A DNA stretch of 64,000 nucleotides from Actinobacteria bacterium OK074. Lineage in GTDB: Bacteria; Actinomycetota; Actinomycetes; Streptomycetales; Streptomycetaceae. Location: positions 1 to 64,000 of the forward strand of contig LJCV01000209.1 of the NCBI GenBank assembly GCA_001298575.1, written 5' to 3'. Numbering within the stretch: the stretch's first letter is position 1; each line of letters starts with the position of its first letter. The translations under genes were made by a program, and so were the position numbers. Below the pieces are notes generated by a model. It was given only the letters and a program-made list of their open reading frames with translations. It searched no databases and was not told the DNA's origin. Positions 1-7,953 of the stretch are shown piece after piece.

Positions 1-436
1 GCCGGACCGCGGCGCCAACACCGCCGCGGCCGCCGTCCGGCGCGGCGAGCCCCGCCGCCTCCAGCCGGTCCGCGAGCGCGGTGACCGCCTCCGCGGCGGC
101 GGCCCGGCGGCGTACCGGCGCGATCCGGGACTGCCCCTCGGGGCCGATCGCGCCGAGCACCGAACGCTCCATCTCGTCCCGCCCGTTGGGGTCCACGACG
201 GTGGCCCAGCCGGTGTGCGCGAGCAGCAGCCGGCGGCGGCGGGCCATCGACACGAGCGTCAGGTCCGCGACCCGGGCCGGGCCGCCGGAGAGGAACGCCG
301 CCTCGTACAGCGTCAGGTCGTACCCGTGCGCCGCGTCCGTGCCGACGGCCGCCGCGCGGACCGCGGCCAGACACAGCCGCAGACAGGCCGGCACGGCGGC
401 GGCCCAGGCCAGGAGGAGAAGGAGCACCCAGAACAT
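1..436 (-). CDS. TIGR04222-domain membrane protein, C-terminus outside window
   Basis: Partial gene; only the first 145 codons are present and the 3' end lies beyond base 1. The product opens with a hydrophobic helix (MFWVLLLLLAWAAAVPACL) and continues with the signature YDLTLYEAAFLSGG...VADLTLVSMARRRRLLLAHTGWATV, which I recognise as the TIGR04222 domain of actinobacterial membrane proteins. These proteins often carry a Gly/Cys-rich tail, which cannot be seen here. It lies downstream of, and on the same strand as, a DUF692 (MNIO) gene at 1576-2928. This pairing is recurrent in Streptomyces and suggests a shared metal- or peptide-modification role, which is inference. The start is the ATG at 436; no strong ribosome binding site is visible. 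Function unknown. Confidence 0.75.
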   Translation of the reverse strand, partial: MFWVLLLLLAWAAAVPACLRLCLAAVRAAAVGTDAAHGYDLTLYEAAFLSGGPARVADLTLVSMARRRRLLLAHTGWATVVDPNGRDEMERSVLGAIGPEGQSRIAPVRRRAAAAEAVTALADRLEAAGLAAPDGGRGGVGAAVR

Positions 437-565
437 GGCGTTTTTCTACGCGAACGGGACCTCGAACGCCACGGGGTTTCACCGTGCACACAGGGAGTGT
501 TGTGGTGATGTGACCTTTTGGGGCGCCCGGTTCGAAGCTTTCCGTAGTGCCTTCCGCGGCGTTCG

Positions 566-1327
566 CTACGGCGTCGGGCCGGACGCCGTAGCGGGCGGTG
601 AGGCGACCGGTGTCGGTGTGACCGGGACGGGGGTACCGGGGTCGGCGGTCGGGCCCGGTGGGTCGGGAGGGCTGGTCAGCGGGGCCGGGGTCGAGGTGGC
701 CGCGTCCTGGGCCAGCGCGTCGAAGTCGACGAAGCCGGTGGCCTCCAGGACCTTGATGTGGTCCAGGACGGTGGTGTTGGCGTCGTCGGCGAGGTCGCGC
801 ACCAGCGAGTTGCGGGTGGTGGCGCGCACCTGGGCGACGAGCGTGAACACCCGGCCGTGCGCCTGGCGCAGCAGGTTGGCGAAATCGCGGTCGTAGGTCT
901 CGCCCTGCGCGGTGTCCAGGGTGGTGAGCCACCCCCGCTGCTGCGCGGTCGGCTGGTTGGGCAGCGCGAGGCCGAGCCGGGCGGCGACGTCACGGACCCG
1001 GGCGTCCAGGTAGGTGTGGCCGTCGACGAGGTGCTCGCCCGCGACCCGTACGGCCTCGGTGGTGCCCTTCTGCTCGGCCTGCTGGCCTGCGGGCAGCTCC
1101 CACAGCCCAGCCAGCCGGACCTTGGTGACGAATTCCCGGTCCAGCGCGGACAGCGGCCCGAACTGGGTCGACACGGTCTGCGCGTTGAGCGTGGCCAGGC
1201 CGGTCCCGGCGCGGTCCGAGTACGACCAGACAGGGAAGACGAGCGCGGCCAGGGTCGCCGCGAGCCCCGTGATGATGAGGCCGGTGCCGCTGAACGGTCC
1301 ACGGCCCCGGACGGTTCTGGATCGCAT
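566..1327 (-). CDS. DUF4142 membrane-anchored protein (copy 1)
   Basis: 253 aa. An N-terminal transmembrane or signal segment (residues about 13-35) is followed by a DUF4142 helical domain (about 50-190) containing FVTKVRLAGLWELPAGQQA and a VLDHIKVLEATGFVDFDALA end. A Pro/Thr-rich C-terminal tail (about 200-253) looks like a flexible extracytoplasmic stretch. DUF4142 is a ferritin-like or four-helix-type domain of unknown function found in exported proteins. I chose the ATG at 1327 because AGGAGGGGG stands just before it; an upstream in-frame start would add a Cys/Arg-rich stretch that does not look coding. A paralogue lies at 3093-3881 on the other side of the DUF692 gene on the same strand. 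The duplication flanking DUF692 suggests these proteins belong to the same system. Confidence 0.85.
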   Translation of the reverse strand: MRSRTVRGRGPFSGTGLIITGLAATLAALVFPVWSYSDRAGTGLATLNAQTVSTQFGPLSALDREFVTKVRLAGLWELPAGQQAEQKGTTEAVRVAGEHLVDGHTYLDARVRDVAARLGLALPNQPTAQQRGWLTTLDTAQGETYDRDFANLLRQAHGRVFTLVAQVRATTRNSLVRDLADDANTTVLDHIKVLEATGFVDFDALAQDAATSTPAPLTSPPDPPGPTADPGTPVPVTPTPVASPPATASGPTP

Positions 1328-1575
1328 GGCCCCCTCCTGCCTGCCGCCCCCTGCACACCGGTCGCATCGCGCGCAACCGTACGCACGTGCGCATCGTGTG
1401 TGCGTTGGCATGCTACTGCGCCCGCCTACCCAACTGCCGTACGCGGAGGAAGAGTTGGAAAGCGGGGCATAGCGTGCGGAGGGAGGTGTCCGCGGAGTGG
1501 TTCATTCCGTCAGATATGCGGGCCAATGCGCCACTGTGCGGGGTAGGTGCCGCCGCTGTGTTACTCGCGGCACAC

Positions 1576-2928
1576 TCAGCGCACGCGGCTGTCGTCGTGC
1601 GCCGCGTGCGGGTGGCGCAACACCCGGCGCGTGGCGCGCGCGAGGCGGGCGGCGGGGCGGTGGAAGCGCGGCGTCGGACCGGACCGCTCCCGCCACCACG
1701 CGTGCAGCCGGCGCCGGGTGGCCGCGTCCGCGGGGCCGCCGGTGTGCAGCAGGTGTTCGGCGAAGCCGAGGGCGTCGCGCCGGTAGCCGCCGGTCATCGG
1801 GTGACCACCGGCGTACGCGAGGAAGGCGGGACGGTACGACTGCCCGAGGATCACCGGGAGTTCGGGGGCCACCTTCGCCACCACGTCGGCCCGCTTCGCG
1901 GCGAGCGCCCGCGCCTGCACGCCGAGCCGGACCCGGTCGAAGCCCTCGGGGGCGGGAGTCGCGGCCACGAGCGCGGAGAGCAGGGCGGCCTGCGCGAGGG
2001 CGAGGCGCTGGCGGGCCGGTGCGGGCGAACCCGGGGCCGGGGCCGCCGACTTGACCGGCGTCGCCTGGACCGCGGTCCCCTTCGCCGCACCCCTCCTGGT
2101 CGCGGTCCCCTTGACCACGGCCTTCCGCATCGCCGTCAACTCCCGTTCCAGTTCGGCCGGTTCGGGGAAGTTCTCGTCGCGTTCGAGGAGGACGCCCGGC
2201 GGGGTCGTACGGGAGGCGAGGTCGGTGAGGATGTCGAGGACCGGGCGCGGGACGGGGTGGGCGTGGCTGTCGTGCCAGACGCCGTCGCGTTCGAAGCCAC
2301 CGGCGACATGGACGTACGCGATGGCCTCGACGGGGAGTTCGTCGAGCGAACGGGACGGATCCTGGCCGAGGTTGACGTGGTTGGTGTGCAGGTTGGCCAC
2401 GTCGATCAGCAGCCGGACGCCGGTCCGGTCGGCCAGCTCGTACAGGAACTGACCCTCCGTCAACTCCTCGTCGGGCCAGGTGAACAGGGCCGCGATGTTC
2501 TCCACCGCGAGCGGGACCGGCAGTTCGGCCTGGGCGATGCGGACGTTCTCGCACAGCACGTCGAGCGCGTCGCGGGTGCGGGGGACGGGCAGCAGGTGGC
2601 CCGCCTCCAGCGCCGCCGTCGCGGTGAGCTGCCCACCGGCCCGGACGAACGCGATGTGCTCGGTCACCAGCGGCGAGCCCAGCGCCTCGGCCCGCTCGGC
2701 GAGGGCGGTCAGCCGGGCCGGGTCGGGGCGGTCGGCGCCGCCGAGGCCGAGGGAGACGCCGTGCGGGACCACGGTGACGCCGCGCTCGCGCAGCCGCCGC
2801 AGCGGGTCGGGGAGATGGCCGGGGCAGACGTTCTCCGCCACGGCCTCGACCCAGTCGATGCCCGGCATGCGCTCCACGGCGTCCGCGATCTCCGGCCGCC
2901 AGCCGATGCCCGTGCCCAGTGCTCGCAT
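1576..2928 (-). CDS. DUF692 (MNIO) protein with SCO6045-like C-terminal domain
   Basis: 450 aa. Residues 1-280 form a DUF692 TIM barrel, the multinuclear non-heme iron oxidase family, whose studied members modify cysteines in ribosomal peptides. Likely metal ligands are all visible: [48 protein letters not shown] and LLERDENFP. An Ala/Lys/Thr/Pro linker (about 285-320) leads to a second helical domain (about 325-420, ending [13 protein letters not shown]) resembling the DUF2063/HvfC partner protein that is normally a separate gene; I recall it as the SCO6045-like C-terminal domain. The enzyme and partner would then be fused. The start ATG has GGAGGAGGC before it. No obvious precursor peptide gene is adjacent. 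Neighbours are a TIGR04222 protein and two DUF4142 proteins. Confidence 0.85.
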   Translation of the reverse strand: MRALGTGIGWRPEIADAVERMPGIDWVEAVAENVCPGHLPDPLRRLRERGVTVVPHGVSLGLGGADRPDPARLTALAERAEALGSPLVTEHIAFVRAGGQLTATAALEAGHLLPVPRTRDALDVLCENVRIAQAELPVPLAVENIAALFTWPDEELTEGQFLYELADRTGVRLLIDVANLHTNHVNLGQDPSRSLDELPVEAIAYVHVAGGFERDGVWHDSHAHPVPRPVLDILTDLASRTTPPGVLLERDENFPEPAELERELTAMRKAVVKGTATRRGAAKGTAVQATPVKSAAPAPGSPAPARQRLALAQAALLSALVAATPAPEGFDRVRLGVQARALAAKRADVVAKVAPELPVILGQSYRPAFLAYAGGHPMTGGYRRDALGFAEHLLHTGGPADAATRRRLHAWWRERSGPTPRFHRPAARLARATRRVLRHPHAAHDDSRVR

Positions 2929-3092
2929 GGCCGCCTCCTCCGCTGGGGTGTGCTGGGGTCCTTTTCGGTGTGAGGGGGTTCATCACCGTTGTCCGCGGCG
3001 CCGAACCCTGCCCCGGGGGCCTTCAGAGCAACATTTGAGGTTCCCCCGGGGCGGTTCTCCGGCGCGGGCGGCCGTCCACCGGAGGACTCGGT

Positions 3093-3881
3093 CTACTGGA
3101 GAACCCCGTCCGAGTCCACCGGGTCGGGGCGCCCGGTGTTGACCGTGCCCGGCTGGCCCGGGGACGGGCTGGACGAGGTCGACACGTCGCCGCTCGCCTC
3201 CGCGGCCGAGGCGGAGGGCGCGGTGGCGCCCACGGACGGCGGCGGGGGACCGGTCGGGCTGGCGGTGGTGCCGGAGACGGAGTCGTTGGCGATGGCGTCG
3301 AAGTTGACGCTGCCGGTCTTCTCCAGGACGGTGATGTGGTCGAGGACGGTCATGTTGGCGTCCGAGGCGAGCTGCCGGACCAGGGTGTTGCGGGTCTGGT
3401 TCCGGACGGCGCCGATGGCCGGGAAGATCTTGCCGTGCGCGGCCCGCAGCAGGTTCGCGAACTTGTACTCGTACTCCTGGCCGGTCGCGGCGGTCAACTC
3501 CGCGAGCCAGCCCTGCTGTTGCTCGTTCGGCTGGTTGGGCAGCTCGACGCCGAGCTGGGCGGCGACGATACGGACCCGCTTGTCGAGGTCGGTGTGGCCG
3601 ACGATGAGGTGGTCGGCGGCCTCCTTGACGGCCGCGGTGGGGGCACGCTCCATCGCCTGCTGCCCGGCGGGCAGTTCCCACAGCCCGGCCAGCCGCACCC
3701 GGACGATCAGGTCCCGGTCGGCGGCCGTCAGCGGGCCCCACTTGGTGTTCACCGAACTGGCGGCGAGGTTGGCCTGTCCGGTGCCGGAGCGGTCGCCGTA
3801 CGTCCATACGGGGAACGCGAGGGCGCCGACGGTGGTGGCGAGGGCCGCCATGAGAACGGCGGTGCCGTTGAAACGCCGCAA
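3093..3881 (-). CDS. DUF4142 membrane-anchored protein (copy 2)
   Basis: 262 aa with a TTG start at 3881. It is a paralogue of the gene at 566-1327, sharing VRLAGLWELPAGQQAMERAPTAAVKE and LDHITVLEKTGSVNFDAIAND. An N-terminal hydrophobic segment (ALATTVGALAFPVWTYG) aligns with the first copy, and a Ser/Pro-rich tail follows from about residue 195. The TTG was selected because GGGAGG lies five bases upstream and the residues that follow align with the start of copy 1. An ATG at 3851 would cut away the charged end of the signal segment. The gene lies upstream of the DUF692 gene, with about 160 bases between them, so the two could be cotranscribed. Function unknown. Confidence 0.8.
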   Translation of the reverse strand: MRRFNGTAVLMAALATTVGALAFPVWTYGDRSGTGQANLAASSVNTKWGPLTAADRDLIVRVRLAGLWELPAGQQAMERAPTAAVKEAADHLIVGHTDLDKRVRIVAAQLGVELPNQPNEQQQGWLAELTAATGQEYEYKFANLLRAAHGKIFPAIGAVRNQTRNTLVRQLASDANMTVLDHITVLEKTGSVNFDAIANDSVSGTTASPTGPPPPSVGATAPSASAAEASGDVSTSSSPSPGQPGTVNTGRPDPVDSDGVLQ

Positions 3882-4074
3882 GTGAACCTCCCGGGGGTGA
3901 CCAACGGACCATGGGGGACGGCCCGTTGGGGAAACGGTGCTGCGCCGGTGACGGGAGGTACGTGGCGGACGACGGCCGCGTTCAAGGAATCGGCAAGGTT
4001 GGTTGATTGGAAGGTAAAGTCGGGTGATCGTCCGGTAAAAGTCGCTGGTGGGTGGGGTGTTGGGTCGTCGGCGG

Positions 4075-4773
4075 TCAACCGGTGGGTGAGTCCGCACCGG
4101 TCGCTGTGCCGCCGCTCGAACCGGTCACCGGTGCCTGCCACAGCCCCACGATCGCGTCGATCAGGCCCGTCGCCACGTCGTGCCAGGTCGCCCGGGGGGT
4201 CGGGACGGCGTCGGCGAGGGCCCGTTCGCGCTCGACGCACATGTGCACGATCAAGTTCCGTGCCATGGCGTGGCGTTCGTCGGTGACGGCGGACGGCAGG
4301 TCGGGCATGAAGCACCGCAGCCGTTCGAGGAGCAGTCGCATGGCCGGCGAGGTGAGCGACTCCTCGACGGTGATCCGGTGCAGTGCGGGGTCCGCGAGAA
4401 CCTGGGCGATGAAGCGCGCGTACCAGGTGGGGCTGCCCAGCGAGTCCAGGTGTTCCGTGGTCGGACGCACCAGGCAGGACACCCAGTCCCGCAGCTCGGT
4501 CGAGTCGCCGGTGCGGGCGATCAGCCGAGCGCGGTTCTCCTCGATGGGACCGTTGTGGCGGCGGGCGATTGCCCGCACCAGCTCGGTCTTGGTGCCGAAG
4601 TGGTAGCCGACGGCGGCGGTGTTGCCCTGGCCCGCGGCCTCACCGATCCGGCGGTTGGAGACGGAGTGCACCCCGTGCTCGGCGAACAGGCGTTCCGCGG
4701 CGGTCAGGATCGCCTCCCGGGTCGCACCGACCTGTGTCTCCCGTGTCGTCCGGCCAGCCATGGCCACCACCAC
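4075..4773 (-). CDS. TetR-family transcriptional regulator
   Basis: Up to 232 aa. The N-terminal DNA-binding region (about 18-65) has the TetR layout: REAILTAAERLFAEHGV, then NRRIGEAAGQGNTAAVGYHF and GTKTELVRAIARRH. The C-terminal ligand domain contains WYARFIAQVLADPALHR and a long helical stretch, and I cannot assign its ligand. The GTG at 4773 gives the longest frame; the ATG at 4761 (MAGRTT) is equally plausible because an AGGTGGGG tract precedes both. It stands alone on the minus strand between the DUF692 group and an rRNA methyltransferase, so its targets are not evident. No palindrome clearly associated with it was found. Confidence 0.9.
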   Translation of the reverse strand: MVVAMAGRTTRETQVGATREAILTAAERLFAEHGVHSVSNRRIGEAAGQGNTAAVGYHFGTKTELVRAIARRHNGPIEENRARLIARTGDSTELRDWVSCLVRPTTEHLDSLGSPTWYARFIAQVLADPALHRITVEESLTSPAMRLLLERLRCFMPDLPSAVTDERHAMARNLIVHMCVERERALADAVPTPRATWHDVATGLIDAIVGLWQAPVTGSSGGTATGADSPTG

Positions 4774-4841
4774 CCCACCTCACCGAGACTTCCCGCACTG
4801 CGCACGGCTGGTTCCGCCAGCCGCCTCCGTAGAGCGAAAGC

Positions 4842-5720
4842 CTACGCAACCGCGGCCCGCGGCCGGTGCACCGAGAGCCGGAACGAGACGGTCACCCGCA
4901 GCGGTGCCGCCAACTCGCCCGTACGGCGGCGCAGTTCGGCCGGGTCGACGTGGCGCGCCGAGGGCCCCATCGCCACCAGGTGCCCGATGTCGTCGGCGGT
5001 GAGGCCGACGGCGTACTCCACGACCTGTGTGCGCCCGGCCCTGAAGTGCGCGGACAGGGTCGCGCGCAGTCGCCGTTCCTTGTCCGGGGCGATGGTCAAC
5101 AGGCCGAGGCGGGACCGGAGTTCGGCCAGGTGCCGGGGGCCGGGAGTGACGACCAGGAGGGTGCCGTCGCGGCGCAGGACGCGGTGGAAACCGGGGCCGT
5201 TGCGGGGCGCGAAGACATTGAGTACGAGATCGACGGCACCGGTGGCGACGGGCAGTGGCCGCCACACGTCCCAGCCGACGGCCAGGGCGCGGGGATGGGC
5301 GCGGGCCGCCGCCCTCAGCGCGTGCGCGGAGGTGTCGAGGGCCAGGCCCCCGGCCGCGGGAAGCGCGTCGAGCACCGCCGCGAGGTGGTGGCCGGTGCCG
5401 GTCCCGGCGTCCAGGACCGTACCGTCCAACGGGCAGTGCGCGGCGGCGAGTTGGGCCAAGGCGCGGGTCAGCGGCGCGTAGTGCCCGGCTCGCAGGAACG
5501 CGGTGCGCGCCCGAACCATGGCAGCGCTGTCGCCACCGGGCGCGCGCCGCCCGGTGAGCAGACCGACGTGCCCGTGGCGCCCGACGTCGAAGGCGTGCCC
5601 GGCGGCGCAGCGCAGGGCGCCTCCGCCGGGTTCGAGCCGGGCCCGGCACACCGGGCAGACGAGCGCGGCCAGCAGCGCGGCACGCGAATCGGCAAGAGGG
5701 GAAGGGGAGTCGGCAGGCAT
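4842..5720 (-). CDS. 23S rRNA (guanine-N1)-methyltransferase, RlmA/TlrB family
   Basis: 292 aa. An N-terminal zinc-binding module (LVCPVCRARLE...LRCAAGHAFDVGRHGHVGLL) is characteristic of RlmA(I)/RlmA(II) enzymes, which methylate N1 of G745 or G748 in helix 35 of 23S rRNA. A SAM-binding Rossmann domain follows, with VLDAGTGTGHHLAAVLDAL as motif I and a VLNVFAPRNGPGFHRVLRRDG stretch typical of the family. TlrB members confer tylosin-type macrolide resistance, but housekeeping actinobacterial homologues exist and no macrolide cluster is seen here, so a resistance role is only possible. The ATG at 5720 is preceded by GGAGCGACC. It is a single gene on the minus strand. Confidence 0.88.
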   Translation of the reverse strand: MPADSPSPLADSRAALLAALVCPVCRARLEPGGGALRCAAGHAFDVGRHGHVGLLTGRRAPGGDSAAMVRARTAFLRAGHYAPLTRALAQLAAAHCPLDGTVLDAGTGTGHHLAAVLDALPAAGGLALDTSAHALRAAARAHPRALAVGWDVWRPLPVATGAVDLVLNVFAPRNGPGFHRVLRRDGTLLVVTPGPRHLAELRSRLGLLTIAPDKERRLRATLSAHFRAGRTQVVEYAVGLTADDIGHLVAMGPSARHVDPAELRRRTGELAAPLRVTVSFRLSVHRPRAAVA

Positions 5721-5910
5721 GGTCGCTCCTCGGAGCGGCGCGCGAGGGGCCGCTCACGACGGTGGTTTACGGGATCGCCGAAGACCACGGCGACGCGCGG
5801 AAGCACCGGGAAGGCGCGGAGAGTCCACTCCGGCCCCGGTGTCAGGTCGCCGTGTTTACCGCCGCTTCAGAGGAAACGGTGAGGGATGCCCGTACATGCC
5901 ATACGGCCAC

Positions 5911-5958
5911 TTTAAGGGGAGGATCCGCCCCAGGTTTAAGGGGAGGCCCCGCCCCAGG
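5911..5958. repeat. 24-bp tandem direct repeat, two copies
   Basis: Two adjacent 24-base units (5911-5934 and 5935-5958) share 22 of 24 positions. Each begins TTTAAGGGGAGG and ends CGCCCCAGG. The array lies just 3' of the peptidyl-tRNA hydrolase stop codon and upstream of the methyltransferase gene. Each unit contains GGGG...CCCC and can form a small hairpin. It may be part of a terminator or a regulatory site; its role is not known. Confidence 0.7.
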
Positions 5959-5964
5959 CGGCCG

Positions 5965-6720
5965 TCAGTCCTGTCGTGTCAGCCCGGGATGGTCCGCCAC
6001 CACCGTCGCCGACCCCGGTGCGATTTCCGTGAAACCGGCGTCGCGGACCAACGGGAGCCCGGACGACGTGAGTTGGGTCCACCGGTCCGGGGCCGCCGTC
6101 CGTACCGCCAGGGGGAAACCGGCCTCGCGCCATGCCGTGCGGTCGTCCTCGGACAGTTCCCACCAGGCGAGTTGGGCGCCGTGGCCGGCCTGGGCCATCG
6201 CCTTGCCCGCCGACATGCCGAGGTCCGGGTTGAGCCACAGGACGGGGGCCGTGCCCTCGGCGGGCCCCGGCGGTTCCGGGTCGTCCAGGTCGGTGCCGGA
6301 CACCTGGAGGCGGGCCAGGTCCTTGGGCCAGCCGTCCAGCGGAACGGGCGGGAAGACGCGCACCTCGGCCGACTTCCCGGTCACCGTGATGCCGTCCAGC
6401 GCCTCGGCCCGGCGCCACTCCGCGCCCCGCGCCCGCCGCACCACCTTCCGGATCCGCGCGTCCTGCCAGTCCCGCACGGCCTGCGCCCACGGTCCGTCCC
6501 CGGCCGACCGCTCGTCGCTCAGCAGGACGAGCACGGCACGGGCCGCCGTCTCCAACGCGTCCGTACGCGCCGGGGGAGCGGCCCGCTCGATGCGCACCAC
6601 GAGCGGCAGCACGAACTGTGCCGCCTCGTCCCGCGCGGTGCGCTCGGGGCGGAAGGGGCTGTCGGGAGTCGTGGGGGCCGGTGTCCCGTCGGGGCCGGGC
6701 GTCTGGGCGTCGCTGATCAC
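5965..6720 (-). CDS. Pth2-family peptidyl-tRNA hydrolase with N-terminal extension
   Basis: 251 aa from the GTG at 6720. The C-terminal 110 residues carry the Pth2 signature (NPDLGMSAGKAMAQAGHGAQ, then LAVRTAAPDRWTQL and GFTEIAPGSATVVA). This is the archaeal/eukaryotic-type enzyme that frees tRNA from stalled peptidyl-tRNA. The first 140 residues are an extension of unclear function that is rich in helices and Arg, so the protein is about twice the length of minimal Pth2. I chose the GTG at 6720 because upstream sequence is shared with the divergent zinc-ribbon gene at 6754; an earlier GTG at 6765 would overlap that gene. Activity is inferred from the motif only. Confidence 0.8.
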   Translation of the reverse strand: MISDAQTPGPDGTPAPTTPDSPFRPERTARDEAAQFVLPLVVRIERAAPPARTDALETAARAVLVLLSDERSAGDGPWAQAVRDWQDARIRKVVRRARGAEWRRAEALDGITVTGKSAEVRVFPPVPLDGWPKDLARLQVSGTDLDDPEPPGPAEGTAPVLWLNPDLGMSAGKAMAQAGHGAQLAWWELSEDDRTAWREAGFPLAVRTAAPDRWTQLTSSGLPLVRDAGFTEIAPGSATVVADHPGLTRQD

Positions 6721-6753
6721 GGCGTCCAGTCTGCCAGGCCCTACCCTGGAGCC

Positions 6754-6921
6754 ATGAGCGACCACCGTGGCACGGCCCTCCCTCCGAGCACCGCCGGTGA
6801 GCCGTTCGCCGAATGCGTCCTGTGCCGGAAGCCGACGGAGTACCCGGAGTCGTACCAGGGGATCACCCTCTGCCCGGTCTGCGAGTGGCAGGAAGCGCAG
6901 CGCACGGCCTGTTCCGGTTAG
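6754..6921 (+). CDS. small CxxC-CxxC zinc-ribbon protein
   Basis: 55 aa. Two CxxC pairs, CVLCRKP and CPVCEWQE, spaced about 20 residues apart, form a minimal zinc ribbon. The rest is short and polar with no membrane segment. The ATG has GGAG only two bases upstream, and a TACCCT hexamer lies at 6742-6747, six bases before the ATG. The transcript could therefore be leaderless, as is common in Streptomyces; this is inference. The gene is divergent from the Pth2-type gene with a 33-base gap and runs convergently into a tandem repeat and the deacetylase gene. Small conserved Streptomyces protein of unknown role. Confidence 0.7.
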   Translation: MSDHRGTALPPSTAGEPFAECVLCRKPTEYPESYQGITLCPVCEWQEAQRTACSG

Positions 6922-6925
6922 CTTC

Positions 6926-6988
6926 CGGTCGGCGGTCGGCGGTCGGCGGTCGGCGGTCGGCGGTCGGCGGTCGGCGGTCAGCGGTCAG
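6926..6988. repeat. 7-bp tandem repeat array
   Basis: Seven exact copies of CGGTCGG (6926-6974) are followed by two copies of CGGTCAG (6975-6988). The array fills the gap between the zinc-ribbon gene and the convergent deacetylase gene, and the deacetylase stop codon (6985-6987) lies inside the last unit. A 7-base unit read through in the minus frame would lengthen the deacetylase tail if copies of the stop-bearing unit were lost. Likely slippage-prone. Confidence 0.9.
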
Positions 6989-7851
6989 CGGCCGGGGGCT
7001 GCCGCCGTCCCGATCAGCTCCGACACCCGCACGAACCGGAACCCCTTCTTCCGAAGCTCCGGCACGACCGTCCGTACGGCCCGCTCGGTCGTCGGGGCCG
7101 CGCTGCGCGTGCAGTGCATGACGACCAGGGAACCCGGCCGCACCCCGTCGAGCACCTGCTGGGCCACCGCGTCCGCGTCCGTCGCGAAGGCGTCCCCGCT
7201 GACCACGTCCCACTGCACCGCCGTCACCCCGAGCGGCGCGATTGCGCGCAGCGCCCGACGGTCGTAACAGCCGCCCGGGAAACGGAAGTACGGCATCGGG
7301 TGCGGGACCCCCGCCCTGCGGATCGCGGTGTAGGCCCGCTCCACGTCCGAGCGCATCCGGTCCGCCGACACGGTCGGCAGGCCGTAGCAGTCGCCGGTGA
7401 ACGCGTAGTGGCTGTAGGAGTGGTTGGCGATCTCGAAGAGCGGGTCCCGGCCGATGTCCCGTGCCTCGCGCGGGTACTCATCGGCCCACCGCCCGGTCAT
7501 GAACACCGTCGCCGGCACCTTCAGTTCCCGCAGTGTGGCGATCAGCCGCGGGTTGTCGAACCGCTCGCCCGCCGCCGCCCGCGCACCCTGGTCGGCGGTC
7601 ATGTCGGCGTCGAAGGTGAGCGCGACCACCTTGCCGCGCGACCTGGACCCGTTCTCGAAGACGGGGGTCAGACCGGCGGGGCCGGGGGCCAGGGTGGGCG
7701 GCGCGGCGGGCGCGGTCGCCGAGGGACGGGCGGCCGCGTGCCGGGGCGGCGCGGGCGCCTCGGCGGCCGTGCCGCAACCGGCCAGCGCGGCGCCCAGCAC
7801 GCAGAGGGCGGCGAGGCGGCGGAGACGGCGGAGTTCTGATTGAGTGATCAC
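6985..7851 (-). CDS. polysaccharide deacetylase lipoprotein (NodB/CE4 domain)
   Basis: 288 aa. A signal peptide with the lipobox LAGC (Cys about residue 26) is followed by an Ala/Pro linker and a NodB-type catalytic domain from about residue 75. Motifs visible are VALTFDADM (motif 1, with TFDAD in place of the usual TFDDG), ANHSYSHYAF (the His-x3-His metal site), FRFPGGCYD, and VVMHCTRSA near the end. Such enzymes deacetylate peptidoglycan or other N-acetylated glycans outside the cell. The GTG at 7851 gives a normal signal peptide; a GTG at 7890 would add 13 residues. The gene stands alone, downstream of the ThrRS gene on the same strand with about 100 bases between them. Confidence 0.85.
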   Translation of the reverse strand: MITQSELRRLRRLAALCVLGAALAGCGTAAEAPAPPRHAAARPSATAPAAPPTLAPGPAGLTPVFENGSRSRGKVVALTFDADMTADQGARAAAGERFDNPRLIATLRELKVPATVFMTGRWADEYPREARDIGRDPLFEIANHSYSHYAFTGDCYGLPTVSADRMRSDVERAYTAIRRAGVPHPMPYFRFPGGCYDRRALRAIAPLGVTAVQWDVVSGDAFATDADAVAQQVLDGVRPGSLVVMHCTRSAAPTTERAVRTVVPELRKKGFRFVRVSELIGTAAAPGR

Positions 7852-7953
7852 CCGACGAACGTAACGGGATGAGTGTGATGAAACGCCCACCCTGTGTGCC
7901 GAGCGCCGACGACATCACCCGTCCTGGTCAGCCCGCCGTCGGCCCGCCTCCCG

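Noticed and set aside
4842..5720. Macrolide resistance determinant (TlrB)
   Set aside because: Family match is fair, but there is no polyketide cluster and housekeeping RlmA homologues are common.
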